From NCBI RefSeq assembly GCF_003319095.1, contig NZ_QOHI01000004.1:1-64000 (forward strand): a DNA stretch of 64,000 bases, written 5' to 3'. Within the stretch, counting starts at the first letter, position 1, and each line of letters opens with the position of its first letter. Both the position numbers and the translations under genes were made by a program. The notes under the pieces were generated by a model that worked only from the letters and a program-made list of their open reading frames with translations, was not told where the DNA came from and did no database searches. Positions 1-8,310 of the stretch are shown here, in pieces. This DNA is from Blastococcus sp. TBT05-19. Its GTDB lineage: Bacteria > Actinomycetota > Actinomycetes > Mycobacteriales > Geodermatophilaceae.

Positions 1-4
1 ACAG

Positions 5-124
5 AGTTACGGCGGTCATGGCGAGAGGGAAACGCCCGGCAACATTCCGAACCCGGAAGCTAAGCCTCTCAGCGCCGATGGTACTGCCCTGGAGACGGGG
101 TGGGAGAGTAGGACGCCGCCGGAC
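5..124 (+). rRNA. rrf: 5S ribosomal RNA
   Basis: This is 5S rRNA, the last gene of an rRNA operon whose 16S and 23S genes lie left of the window. The conserved internal blocks are present: the segment around 26-40 (gagagggaaacgcccgg), the loop C/helix III segment around 50-75, and the 3' segment gtgggagagtaggacgccg. The 5' GGCGG near 11-15 pairs with CCGCC near 116-120 to close helix I. Ends are accurate to a few nucleotides. A strong terminator follows at 138-180. Confidence 0.93.
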
Positions 125-137
125 AACACTTCAACGG

Positions 138-180
138 ATGGGGGTCAGAGCCACGTGCTCTGACCCCCATTCGTTTTCTT
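138..180 (+). terminator. Rho-independent terminator of the rRNA operon
   Basis: A perfect 14-bp stem (138-151 pairing with 157-170) closes a 5-nt loop and is followed by a T-rich stretch (tcgttttctt). It lies just after the 5S gene and fits an intrinsic terminator for the rrn operon. The rest of 125-238 shows no gene. Confidence 0.9.
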
Positions 181-238
181 ACGTCTGCCGCCAGCAGGAG
201 GCTGTGCGCGGCGTCGAGCGAAGAGGTAACGCCAAATC

Positions 239-2353
239 ATGACTGCTCCGCGACGCGGTTCCAGTAGCTCCGGGTCAGGGCGCGGTCCCCGCGATGGTCG
301 TCAGCCGTACCGAGGCGACCGGCCTCAAGACGGCTCCCGTGGCGCTCTCGGTGGCAATGCCCGCGGTGACCGCCCTCAGCGTGGCGACTCGCAGGACCGG
401 CGCCCCCATGGCGACCGTCCTCAGCGTCCGCAGGGTGATCGTCCCCGTGGTGACTGGCTGGACCGTCGTCCGCAGGGGGACCGTCCTCAGCGTCCGCAGG
501 GTGATCGTCCCCGTGGCGATTGGCAGGACCGTCGTCCGCAGGGGGACCGTCCTCAGCGTCCGCAGGGTGATCGTCCCCGTGGTGACTGGCAGGACCGTCG
601 TCCGCAAGGGGACCGTCCTCAGCGTCCGCAGGGTGATCGTCCCCGTGGCGACTGGCAGGACCGTCGTCCGCAAGGGGACCGTCCTCAGCGTCCGCAGGGT
701 GATCGTCCCCGTGGCGATTGGCAGGACCGTCGTCCGCAGGGTGAACGTCCCCAGCGCGGCGATTGGCAGGACCGTCGTCCGCAGGGGGACCGTCCTCAGC
801 GTCCGCAGGGTGATCGTCCCCGTGATGACTGGCAGGACCGTCGTCCGCAGGGGGACCGCCCGCAGCGTCCGCAAGGCGATCGTCCCCGTGGCGATTGGCA
901 GGACCGTCGTCCGCAGGGGGACCGCCCGCAGCGTCCGCAAGGCGATCGTCCCCGTGGCGATTGGCAGGACCGTCGTCCGCAAGGTGACCGTCCCCATCGT
1001 CCGCAGGGTGACCGTCCCCGTGGCGATTGGCAGGACCGTCGTCCGCAAGGTGACCGTCCTCAGCGTCCGCAGGGCGACCGGCCCCGTGGCAATTGGCAGG
1101 ACCGCCGTCCCGTCGGTGACCGACCGCAGCGTCCGCAGGGTGATCGTCCCCGTGGTGACTGGCAGGACCGCCGTCCGCAGGGGGACCGTCCCCGTGGCGA
1201 TTGGCAGGACCGCCGTCCCGCCGGTGACCGACCGCAGCGTCCGCAGGGGGACCGTCCCCGTGGCGATTGGCAGGACCGTCGTCCGCAGGGGGACCGTCCT
1301 CAGCGTCCGCAGGGTGATCGTCCCCGTGGTGACTGGCAGGACCGTCGTCCGCAGGGGGACCGTCCCCGTGGCGATTGGCGGGACCGCCGGCCGTCCGACG
1401 ACCGTCGCGGTGGGGCCGCGACGTCCGACCGTCGCCCGCCCGTGCCGGCTGGGCCGGAGATCCCCGAGTGGGCGGACCCCCGTGAGCTCGACCCCAGCAT
1501 CCGTGCCGCGCTGCGCGGCCTGGACGCGCGGAACGCCACGCAGGTGGCGGGCCACCTCGTCGTCGCCGGCACCCTCGTCGACGAGGACCCCGTCACGGCG
1601 CTGGCCCACGCCCGCGCGGCACGGGACAGGGCGTCCCGGCTGGCCGTCGTCCGCGAGGCCGTCGGTGTCGCCGCGTACCACGCTGAGGACTACGCCGAGG
1701 CCGCCCGCGAGCTCCGTGCGTACCGGCGGATGAGTGGTGACCCGGGATACCGGGCCGTGCTCGCCGACTGCGAGCGAGCCATGGGCCGGCCCGAGGTGGC
1801 GCTGCGGCTCGTCGCCGAGGCTCTGGCGGAGAACCCCGACGCCGAGGAGACCGTCGAGCTCCGGCTCGTGGAGGCCGGAGCGCGACGCGATCTCGGTGAG
1901 CACGCGGCCGCCCGCATCGTCCTCGAGACCGCTCTCGGGGGCCGACCCGACCCGGCAGCCCTGGACGCGACCGACGAGGGGCAGCTGCGCATCGCCGCCG
2001 CCTACGCCGACCTGCTGCGCGACCAGGGTGACGAGGAGCGGGCCGACCAGTGGCTGGCCGCGGTCGCCGCCATCGATCCGGAGCTCGCCGGTGAGGACCT
2101 GCGCGTCGAGTTCACCGAGGTCGAGTTCTCCGAGTTCGACGACGAGGGGGGCGACGCCCTCGAGGACGGCCCCGAGGACGTGGCAGAGGATGCCGACGCC
2201 CTCGAGACGGTCGCCTCCGACGAGGCGGAGAACTCGGAGGTCGCCGGCGAGGCCCCGGCGCGCAGCTCGATGTCCTTCGACGAGGAGGTCGAGGCCGAGG
2301 TCGCCGAGCTCCTCGGCGAGACCACCCCGGACACCGGCGACACCGAGAACTGA
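239..2353 (+). CDS. Repeat-rich Arg/Asp/Gln protein with C-terminal TPR-like domain
   Basis: The 704-residue product has three parts. Residues about 1-57 are a Gly/Ser/Arg-rich leader. Residues about 58-386 are a tandem array based on a 22-residue unit (core [14 protein letters not shown]), with 13 full and 3 shortened copies. Residues about 395-600 are a helical Ala/Glu-rich region that looks like tetratricopeptide repeats, followed by a very acidic tail to 704. There is no signal peptide or membrane segment, so it should be cytoplasmic. The alternating basic and acidic, proline-rich array is almost certainly disordered and could bind nucleic acid or self-associate; that is inference. TPR-type proteins at this position, upstream of tlyA-nadK-recN, are usual in actinobacteria. 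The gene starts right after the rRNA operon. Function unknown. Confidence 0.85.
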   Translation: MTAPRRGSSSSGSGRGPRDGRQPYRGDRPQDGSRGALGGNARGDRPQRGDSQDRRPHGDRPQRPQGDRPRGDWLDRRPQGDRPQRPQGDRPRGDWQDRRPQGDRPQRPQGDRPRGDWQDRRPQGDRPQRPQGDRPRGDWQDRRPQGDRPQRPQGDRPRGDWQDRRPQGERPQRGDWQDRRPQGDRPQRPQGDRPRDDWQDRRPQGDRPQRPQGDRPRGDWQDRRPQGDRPQRPQGDRPRGDWQDRRPQGDRPHRPQGDRPRGDWQDRRPQGDRPQRPQGDRPRGNWQDRRPVGDRPQRPQGDRPRGDWQDRRPQGDRPRGDWQDRRPAGDRPQRPQGDRPRGDWQDRRPQGDRPQRPQGDRPRGDWQDRRPQGDRPRGDWRDRRPSDDRRGGAATSDRRPPVPAGPEIPEWADPRELDPSIRAALRGLDARNATQVAGHLVVAGTLVDEDPVTALAHARAARDRASRLAVVREAVGVAAYHAEDYAEAARELRAYRRMSGDPGYRAVLADCERAMGRPEVALRLVAEALAENPDAEETVELRLVEAGARRDLGEHAAARIVLETALGGRPDPAALDATDEGQLRIAAAYADLLRDQGDEERADQWLAAVAAIDPELAGEDLRVEFTEVEFSEFDDEGGDALEDGPEDVAEDADALETVASDEAENSEVAGEAPARSSMSFDEEVEAEVAELLGETTPDTGDTEN
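410..1396 (+). repeat. 66-bp tandem repeat array inside the coding region
   Basis: Thirteen full 66-bp units (22 codons) and three shorter units of 14-15 codons run head to tail and stay in frame. Copies are close to identical in DNA, differing mostly at synonymous third positions (gac/gat, cag/caa, cgt/cgc) and at a few residues (Q to H, D to N, Q to V or A). Such a low-divergence array suggests recent expansion by slippage or unequal recombination. The same composition keeps other frames on both strands open. Confidence 0.93.
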
Positions 2354-2447
2354 GCGCGGGACGCCGGGTCCGTCCACATGCGGGCGCGGCGTCCACAGTC
2401 CGCCGGGACCGACCCCGGAACGGCGGGGGAACGGTCAGGCTCCGGTC

Positions 2448-2807
2448 ATGACCATGGCCGTGATCGATCGCAACGACGTGGTGCTGCGCGGGCGGGTGTC
2501 CGCTCCTGCAGAGCTGCGCACGCTGCCCAGTGGTGACACCCTCCTGACCTTCCGGCTGATCGTGCGCCGGCCGGCTCCACGAGTGCGGGGGCAGTCCGTC
2601 GACGTGCTCACCTGCATCACCTACGACCGGGGTCTGCAGCGCCGCATGGCCGCCTGGCAGCCCGGGGACGTCGTCGAGGTGGAGGGCGCGCTGCAGCGCC
2701 GCTTCTGGCGCACCGGCTCGGGCACCGCCTCGGTGTGCGAGGTGAACTGCCGCCGCGGTCGGAAGGTCCCGCGCTCCGCCATCCGGAACGCCGAAGAGAC
2801 GGCCTGA
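2448..2807 (+). CDS. Single-stranded DNA-binding (SSB-like) OB-fold protein
   Basis: This 119-residue protein has the SSB OB-fold pattern. It begins NDVVLRGRVSAPAELRTLPS and continues with GDTLLTFRLIVRR, a strand ending in DVLTCITYD, then GDVVEVEGALQRRFWR. It is shorter than the main SSB (usually 150-180 aa) and lacks the long Gly/Pro linker and acidic tip that recruits partners. It is therefore more likely an accessory SSB than the replication SSB. The ATG at 2448 follows a purine-rich gggggaa tract; upstream codons in this frame are shadow coding of the previous gene. It converges with the DUF1015 gene on the other strand, 8 nt apart. Confidence 0.8.
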   Translation: MTMAVIDRNDVVLRGRVSAPAELRTLPSGDTLLTFRLIVRRPAPRVRGQSVDVLTCITYDRGLQRRMAAWQPGDVVEVEGALQRRFWRTGSGTASVCEVNCRRGRKVPRSAIRNAEETA

Positions 2808-2815
2808 CCGTGGGC

Positions 2816-4129
2816 TCAGTCCGCCAGCGGCCGGAACACCAGCCCGGTCCGGGGCTTCGGCACGAAGAGCGTGGACTTGCGCGGCATCCGCGCCCCCGCG
2901 CGCGCCACGGCGGCCACGTCGGTGGGCGAGGGAGCCCGCAGCAGCAGCGCGACACCGTTGCTGCGGACAGCCCCGCGCAGGGCGTCCTCGAGCCCGTGGG
3001 CGATCACGATCGAGTCCACGGTGTCGGGCCGCTGCCACAGGCGGCCGATCAATCCGTGGTGAGCGAGGACCACGTCCAGGTCCCGCCAGGCCGGCGGTGC
3101 CTCCGCCGGAACCGCGTCGCGCACCTCCTGCGAGGGCGCGGTCAGCCTGACGAGCCGCCGGCCGTCGGTGAGCAGGAAGCCGCGCTCGGCCGGATCGGCG
3201 AGCCACCTCCGCGCGGCCACGGCGACCGCATCGGGCGTCGAGCCGTCCTCCACGGGAACCTCGGCGGTGACGAAACCCGCGGCGGCGGAAGCCACGGCGC
3301 TCTCCAGCGTCAGCTCCGGAACCACGCGGTGGATCGGGTCCACGCGCAGGCCGCCGGCGCCCATCGGGGTCACCAGCGCCAGCACCGCGTCGCTGCCGCC
3401 GGCGCCCCGCTCGGTCCGGGCGTGGGCCCGCGCGGCCGCGAACCGGTGGTGTCCGTCGGCGATGACCGCATCGGTGCGCTCCAGCGCCTCGCGCACCGTC
3501 GTCACGACCTCCAGGTCGGTCACGCGCCAGAGACGGTGCCGGACGCCGTCGGCGTCCGTGAGCTCCAGCGTGGGCGGAGCGCTCCGGACGGCGGCGCCGA
3601 TCTCGGTGAGGGCCGGCTCCGGGTCGTGCGCCAGGACGATCGGCTCCAGATCGGTGCCGGTGGCCGCGAGCAGAGCGCGCCGCCCCTCGACCGCGTCGGG
3701 GAACGTGTCCTCGTGCGGGAGCACCGCGGTGGATTCCGGGGGAGGCAGCGTGACGGCGCCCAGCCAGCCGCTGGTCACCGCACCGCCGTCGGCCGGAGCC
3801 AGGTCGTAGAGCCACAGTGCCGGGACGTCGTCGCGCTCCAGCACCCCGTCGGCCTGCCACTGGTGGAGCGTGGCGGCGGCCAGCTGGGTGGAGGAGCCGT
3901 TCCGGCCGGTCGGGACGTCCACGCGCGGCAGGATGAGCCGGACGACGTTGTGCGGGTCGGCGTCGGCCAGCCGATCCCGGCCCGCAGGCGTCACGAGGTC
4001 GTAGGCTGGCGAGCTGACGCGGGCCAGGTAGGCCGGGTCCCGGTGCCGGTAGGTCAAGGCCCGGAAGGGCCGGATCTGCAGTCCCGGTCCCGGCCGGTGC
4101 GACGGGGATCCTGCCGACGACGGGTGCAC
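2816..4129 (-). CDS. DUF1015 family protein
   Basis: The 437-residue product matches the DUF1015 family along its length. It opens with IRPFRALTYRHRDPAYLARV, has DADPHNVVRLILPR near residues 65-80, the central DGHHRFAAA motif, and ends KPRTGLVFRP. The family is widespread, soluble and of unknown biochemical role. The GTG at 4129 is favoured because a TACGAT -10 box (4137-4142 on this strand) ends 7 nt before it, as expected for a leaderless mRNA. It is divergent from the TPR gene at 4225. Confidence 0.88.
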   Translation of the reverse strand: MHPSSAGSPSHRPGPGLQIRPFRALTYRHRDPAYLARVSSPAYDLVTPAGRDRLADADPHNVVRLILPRVDVPTGRNGSSTQLAAATLHQWQADGVLERDDVPALWLYDLAPADGGAVTSGWLGAVTLPPPESTAVLPHEDTFPDAVEGRRALLAATGTDLEPIVLAHDPEPALTEIGAAVRSAPPTLELTDADGVRHRLWRVTDLEVVTTVREALERTDAVIADGHHRFAAARAHARTERGAGGSDAVLALVTPMGAGGLRVDPIHRVVPELTLESAVASAAAGFVTAEVPVEDGSTPDAVAVAARRWLADPAERGFLLTDGRRLVRLTAPSQEVRDAVPAEAPPAWRDLDVVLAHHGLIGRLWQRPDTVDSIVIAHGLEDALRGAVRSNGVALLLRAPSPTDVAAVARAGARMPRKSTLFVPKPRTGLVFRPLAD

Positions 4130-4224
4130 GACCAGAATCGTAGGAGCGGCACGTCCGGTCGCGGACGGGCGATCCCGCCGGAGCGGCGGGACCGGGTGCC
4201 GGAGGCCGACGGAGGGGGACTGCG

Positions 4225-4644
4225 ATGCCGGACGCGGATCACTCGCGGGACGCGGCGGAACCGACTCCGGACGGCGGCGTCTACGAGTGGTACCAGCGCG
4301 GGCTCCAGCTCCTCACCGACCGCAACCCCGACGCCGCCGCGACGATCCTGGCGCGCGCCTCGGCCGCCGAGCCCGGGTCGCGGAGCATCCGCGAGGCGCT
4401 GGCGCGGGCGCAGTACGACGCCGGCCGCTACCGGGACGCGATCGACAGCTTCACGACCCTCATCGCGCTCAACCCGACCGACGACTACGCGCAGTTCGGG
4501 CTCGGCCTCGCCGCCGGTCGGGCGGGGGAGCTCGCGCTCGCGGCCGAGCACCTCGCCCTGGCTGCGGCCATGCGGCCCGACCTGCCGCACTACGCGCGGG
4601 CGCTCCGCGGTATCCGGGCCCGCCTCCTGCGGGAGACGGCGTGA
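4225..4644 (+). CDS. Tetratricopeptide repeat protein
   Basis: A 139-residue soluble protein with about three TPR-like helical hairpins: YEWYQRGLQLLTDRNPDAAA, IREALARAQYDAGRYRDAID and YAQFGLGLAAGRAGELALAA. It has no signal peptide. The ATG follows a good GGAGGGGG ribosome-binding site. Its stop overlaps the GTG of the downstream HAD phosphatase by 4 nt, so the two are translationally coupled. A small TPR protein next to this HAD phosphatase is also found upstream of tlyA in mycobacteria. It is probably a protein-protein interaction scaffold; partner unknown. Confidence 0.85.
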   Translation: MPDADHSRDAAEPTPDGGVYEWYQRGLQLLTDRNPDAAATILARASAAEPGSRSIREALARAQYDAGRYRDAIDSFTTLIALNPTDDYAQFGLGLAAGRAGELALAAEHLALAAAMRPDLPHYARALRGIRARLLRETA

Positions 4645-5732
4645 GCGACCCCGCGGCGACGCCCGTGCCCCTCGCGGCCGGCTGCGAGCACCCGCCGTGC
4701 ACCCGCTACGACGTCGCGCTGCTCGACCTCGACGGGGTGGTCTACATCGGCCCGGACGCCGTTCCGGGGGTCCCGGCCGCCCTGGCGTCGGCCCGTCGCG
4801 ACGGCATGCGGCTCGGCTACGTCACGAACAACGCGTCTCGGACCCCCGAGGAGGTGGCCGCCCACCTCTCGGAACTCGGCGTGCAGGCCGCGGCGGAGGA
4901 CGTCATCACCAGCTCGCAGGCGGCGGCGACCGTCGTGGCGCAACTGCTCGGTCCCGGCGGCCGGGTGCTCCCGGTCGGGGGGCCCGGCGTGCCCGCTGCC
5001 CTCACCGCAGCCGGCCTGACGCTCGTGACCTCGGCCGACGACGGTCCGGACGCCGTGGTCCAGGGCTACGGCAGGGAGGTCGGGTGGGCCCAGATCGCCG
5101 AAGCGGTCGTCGCCGTCCGCAACGGCGCCCGGCACGTGGCCACCAACGCCGACCCGACCGTCCCCTCCCCGCGAGGTCCGCTGCCGGGCAACGGGGCGCT
5201 GGTGGCGGTGGTCGAGGGGGTCACCGGAGTGCCGCCCCTGGTCACCGGGAAGCCGGACCCGGCGATGCACGCCGAGTGCGTCCGGCGTACCGGCGCGCGA
5301 CGGCCGCTGGTGGTCGGCGACCGCCTGGACACCGACATCGAGGGGGCCCGGCGCGCGGACGCGGCCAGCCTCCTGGTGCTCACCGGGGTCACCGGTCCGG
5401 CGCAGCTCCTGGCCGCACGGCCCGATCGGCGCCCCGACCTGCTCGCCCCGGACGCCGCCGGTCTCCTCGTGCCGCACCCGCCCGTCGACGTCGACGGTCG
5501 GTCCTGGCGCTGCGGCGCGTGGACGGTCCGCGTCGGCGAAGCTGCGGTGCTCGAGCTCTCCGCCGGCGAGGAGCAGCCGACGGACGGCGACGGGCTCGAC
5601 GGTCTCCGGGCGCTGTGCGTGGCCCACTGGAGCGCTCACCCGGACGACGGCGCACCCGCACGCGTCGTGGGGGCCGACGGCCGGGCGGCGGGGGTGCTGG
5701 ACGACTGGGGCCTCACCGGCGACCACAGCTGA
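4641..5732 (+). CDS. HAD-superfamily subfamily IIA phosphatase (NagD-like)
   Basis: The 363-residue product carries all HAD motifs of the NagD / p-nitrophenyl phosphatase group. Motif I is DLDGVVYIG (nucleophile and acid/base Asp), motif II is VTNNAS, the conserved Lys sits in TGKPDPAMH, and motif IV is VVGDRLDTDIEGA. A C2-type cap lies between motifs II and III. About 90 residues after motif IV form an extra C-terminal domain of unknown role. Members hydrolyse small phosphate esters such as 2-phosphoglycolate or nucleotides; the substrate cannot be read from sequence. The start is the GTG in a GTGA overlap with the TPR gene. Confidence 0.88.
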   Translation: MSDPAATPVPLAAGCEHPPCTRYDVALLDLDGVVYIGPDAVPGVPAALASARRDGMRLGYVTNNASRTPEEVAAHLSELGVQAAAEDVITSSQAAATVVAQLLGPGGRVLPVGGPGVPAALTAAGLTLVTSADDGPDAVVQGYGREVGWAQIAEAVVAVRNGARHVATNADPTVPSPRGPLPGNGALVAVVEGVTGVPPLVTGKPDPAMHAECVRRTGARRPLVVGDRLDTDIEGARRADAASLLVLTGVTGPAQLLAARPDRRPDLLAPDAAGLLVPHPPVDVDGRSWRCGAWTVRVGEAAVLELSAGEEQPTDGDGLDGLRALCVAHWSAHPDDGAPARVVGADGRAAGVLDDWGLTGDHS

Positions 5733-5746
5733 CCCGCGGCGCCCGG

Positions 5747-6085
5747 TCAGAGCAGCTTGCGCAGCCTCAGCAGGTCCCGCAGGCCGGCTTCGAGCTTCAC
5801 CCGACCGTCCTTCCAGGCGTCCCCGAACGCCAGCCGCCCGTCGGTGAGAGCGACCAGGTCGTCGCTGCTCATCGTCAGCCGGATGTCGGCCCTCGGGACG
5901 TCGGCCCCGTCGGGGACCGGGCGCAGATCCCGCACCGAGCCGGAGCTGAGCCGTCCGAGGACCACCTGCTCCAGGTCGGGGAGCCGGCAGGAGACGTTGC
6001 GGTCCAGGCCCGCCGCCGCCGGGTGCGCGGCGAGATCACCGAGGATCCCGGTGAGGGCGGTCATGCACTGGTCCATGGTGGCCAC
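5747..6085 (-). CDS. SCP2 sterol-binding domain protein
   Basis: About 112 residues form a single SCP2-like domain, including the typical ADIRLTMSSDDLVALTDGRL and the final GRVKLEAGLRDLLRLRKLL. SCP2 domains bind lipids or acyl chains in a hydrophobic tunnel, and stand-alone bacterial members are mostly uncharacterised. The GTG at 6085 is chosen because GGGAG lies 10 nt upstream, and a TAGCGT -10 box (6131-6136 on this strand) lies about 45 nt upstream. The open frame extends further to 6262 but that part looks non-coding. It converges with the HAD gene. Confidence 0.82.
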   Translation of the reverse strand: MATMDQCMTALTGILGDLAAHPAAAGLDRNVSCRLPDLEQVVLGRLSSGSVRDLRPVPDGADVPRADIRLTMSSDDLVALTDGRLAFGDAWKDGRVKLEAGLRDLLRLRKLL

Positions 6086-6260
6086 GGAGGCGGGTCTCCC
6101 GGGAGTGGGCGGCTGTTTCGGTCCACTGGACGCTATCGCGCCCTGCCGCCGACCTCGTCCCGTCGTGCCGGGCCGGTAGCCTCCGCAGGGGACGACGGGT
6201 GCGCGACCTGCCCTGCCGAACGCGTCCGGACGACCGCACCGACCACCCGAGAGGCGCACC

Positions 6261-6479
6261 ATGACCGAGCCGAGCGCGCAGCGACCGGTGCCGGGCCCAC
6301 CGCGGCCCGCGCCGCCGTCGACGCCCGCCCCGGACGCGCGCCCCGACCCCGCTCCGGGCGGTGCTCAGCAGGACCGGCTCGCCGGGCTGGAGGAGCTCCC
6401 CGTCGCCGAGCACGTCGCCGTCTTCGAGGCGGAGCACGAGCGGCTCCAGCGCGAGCTCGGCACGATCGACCCCCTCTGA
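6261..6479 (+). CDS. Small conserved actinobacterial protein upstream of tlyA
   Basis: A 72-residue protein with a Pro/Ala-rich N-terminal half and a helical C-terminal half (EELPVAEHVAVFEAEHERLQ). A short protein of this type, ending in a VFE...LH/LQ helix, is regularly found just before tlyA in actinobacteria; its function is unknown. A TAGCCT -10 box at about 6177 and a GAGAGG ribosome-binding site support transcription and start. The stop TGATG overlaps the ATG of tlyA by one base, so it leads the tlyA-nadK-recN operon. Confidence 0.75.
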   Translation: MTEPSAQRPVPGPPRPAPPSTPAPDARPDPAPGGAQQDRLAGLEELPVAEHVAVFEAEHERLQRELGTIDPL

Positions 6480-7276
6480 TGGCCCGTCGCTCCCGGCTCG
6501 ACGCCGAACTCGTCCGCCGCGGTCTCGCCCGCTCCCGCGAGCACGCGGTCGCGCTGATCTCCGAAGGCCGGGTGACCGTCGGCGGCCAGGCCGCGACCAA
6601 GCCGGCCACCGGCGTCGAGGCCGGCACACCGGTCGTCGTGCGCACCGACCCCGACCAGCCCACCTTCGTCTCGCGCGGGGCGCACAAGCTGCTCGGCGCG
6701 CTGGAGGCACTCCCGGTGCCCGTGGAGGGCCGCCGCGCGCTGGACGCCGGCGCGTCCACCGGGGGCTTCACCGACGTGCTGCTCCGCCGGGGTGCGGCCG
6801 AGGTGGTCGCCGTCGACGTCGGCTACGGGGAGCTGGCCTGGTCGCTGCGCACCGACGAGCGGGTGCGGCTGTACGAGCGCACCAACGTCCGCACGCTGAC
6901 CCCGGAGGAGATCGACGGGCCGGTGGACCTCGTCGTCGCCGATCTGTCGTTCATCTCGCTGCCCAAGGTGCTGCCCGCGCTCACCGCCTGCGCCCGGCCG
7001 GGCGCCGACCTGCTGCCGATGGTGAAGCCGCAGTTCGAGGTCGGGAAGGCGCGGCTGCCCGCCGGAGGCGTGGTGCGCGATCCCGAGCTGCGGGTGCAGG
7101 CCGTGCTCGAGGTGGGCCGCGCCGCCCAGGAGCTGGGCTGGGGGACCGCCGGGGTGGTGGCCAGCCCGCTGCCGGGCCCGGCAGGGAACGTGGAGTTCTT
7201 CCTCTGGCTGCGGTCCGACGCCGGGCCCATCCAGGAGGACGCCGTCCGACGAGCAGTCCAGGAGGGACCTCAGTGA
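6479..7276 (+). CDS. tlyA: TlyA family rRNA 2'-O-methyltransferase
   Basis: The 265-residue protein has an N-terminal S4 RNA-binding domain (about 4-65, starting RLDAELVRRGLARSREHA) and an FtsJ-type Rossmann methyltransferase domain. The SAM motif is ALDAGASTGGFTDVLLRRG, and the acidic DLVVADLSFISL and MVKPQFEVGK supply catalytic residues. In mycobacteria TlyA 2'-O-methylates 16S C1409 and 23S C1920 and sets capreomycin/viomycin sensitivity. The length is typical. It overlaps the preceding small gene by 1 nt and the next gene (nadK) by 4 nt. Confidence 0.95.
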   Translation: MARRSRLDAELVRRGLARSREHAVALISEGRVTVGGQAATKPATGVEAGTPVVVRTDPDQPTFVSRGAHKLLGALEALPVPVEGRRALDAGASTGGFTDVLLRRGAAEVVAVDVGYGELAWSLRTDERVRLYERTNVRTLTPEEIDGPVDLVVADLSFISLPKVLPALTACARPGADLLPMVKPQFEVGKARLPAGGVVRDPELRVQAVLEVGRAAQELGWGTAGVVASPLPGPAGNVEFFLWLRSDAGPIQEDAVRRAVQEGPQ

Positions 7277-8310
7277 GCGACTCGAGCACGGCAGGGCAGC
7301 AGGGCGAGGAGCGCCGCGTCCTCCTGGCCGTCCACACCGGCCGGAGCGACATCGTCGACCTCGCCCGCACCTCGGCCACCCGCCTGATGGAGGGCGGCAT
7401 CGGGGTGCGCCTGCTGGACGACGAGGCCGAGGCGCTGGACATCCCGGGCGCCGAGGTGGTGGCGCCCGACGAGGCCGCGGCGAAGGGCGCCGAGATCGTC
7501 ATGGTCTTCGGGGGTGACGGCACCTTCCTGCGAGCGGCCGAGCTGGCCCGCTACACCGACGCCGCGCTCATGGGCGTGAACCTGGGCCGTGTGGGCTTCC
7601 TCGCCGAGACCGAGCCGGAGGCGGTCGAGGAGACCCTCATCGCCATCGAGCGCTGCGAGTACTCCGTGGAGGAGCGGCTGGCCATCCGGGTCGACGTCCT
7701 GGACCGCGACGGCACCGTCGTCGGCGGCACGTGGGCGCTCAACGAGGTCTCGGTGGAGAAGGCCGAGCGCTCCCGCGTGCTCGACGTCGTCATCGCGATC
7801 GACGGCCGGCCGCTGACCAGCTTCGGCTGCGACGGCGTGCTCTGCGCGACACCCACCGGGTCGACCGCCTACGCCTTCTCCGCCGGCGGCCCTGTGGTCT
7901 GGCCCGACGTCGAGGCGCTGCTGCTCGTGCCCACCAACGCGCACGCCCTCTTCGCGCGCCCCCTGGTCACCTCGCCGAACTCGGTCCTCACCGTCGCGGT
8001 GCCCGCCGACGGGAACACCGCACGGGTGTCGGCCGACGGCCGCCGCACGGTCGAGGTGCCCGACGGCGGGCGGGTCGACGTCCGCCGCGCGAACCGCCCG
8101 GTGCGCATCGCCCGGGTGCACGCCGCGACCTTCGGCGACCGCCTCGTCGCCAAGTTCGGGCTCCCCGTGCGCGGCTTCCGCGACGCCCGGCACGCAGGGC
8201 CGGGCCACGAGCTGTTCACCAGCCGCAACGTGCTGGCCCGCGACGTCGTCACGGTCGACGGCGCGGGCGGGAGGGAGGTGGGCGGTGGCGACCCGCACGG
8301 CGACTCCTGA
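7273..8310 (+). CDS. nadK: NAD kinase
   Basis: The 345-residue enzyme phosphorylates NAD to NADP using ATP or polyphosphate. Family motifs are present: FGGDGTFLRAAEL, GVNLGRVGFLAE, the conserved WALNEVSVEK, and GDGVLCATPTGSTAYAFSAG. Its C-terminal 40 residues extend past the usual family end. The GTG at 7273 overlaps the tlyA stop (GTGA) and has GGAGGG upstream. Its 3' end overlaps recN by 26 nt, so the tlyA-nadK-recN order known from many actinobacteria is preserved. Confidence 0.95.
   Translation: MSDSSTAGQQGEERRVLLAVHTGRSDIVDLARTSATRLMEGGIGVRLLDDEAEALDIPGAEVVAPDEAAAKGAEIVMVFGGDGTFLRAAELARYTDAALMGVNLGRVGFLAETEPEAVEETLIAIERCEYSVEERLAIRVDVLDRDGTVVGGTWALNEVSVEKAERSRVLDVVIAIDGRPLTSFGCDGVLCATPTGSTAYAFSAGGPVVWPDVEALLLVPTNAHALFARPLVTSPNSVLTVAVPADGNTARVSADGRRTVEVPDGGRVDVRRANRPVRIARVHAATFGDRLVAKFGLPVRGFRDARHAGPGHELFTSRNVLARDVVTVDGAGGREVGGGDPHGDS

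Noticed and set aside
410-1396. CRISPR array
   Set aside because: The repeats are contiguous with no unique spacers, and they are in frame within a protein-coding gene.
275-2377. 700-codon open frame on the minus strand and a 479-codon plus-strand frame over the repeat array
   Set aside because: They arise because the 66-bp repeat is free of stops in several frames. The frame from 239 has a normal start, a sensible domain layout and a TPR-like tail.
2735-7276. 1513-codon plus-strand open frame
   Set aside because: Only its last 265 codons (tlyA) are real. The rest runs antisense to or out of frame with DUF1015, the HAD phosphatase and the SCP2 gene.
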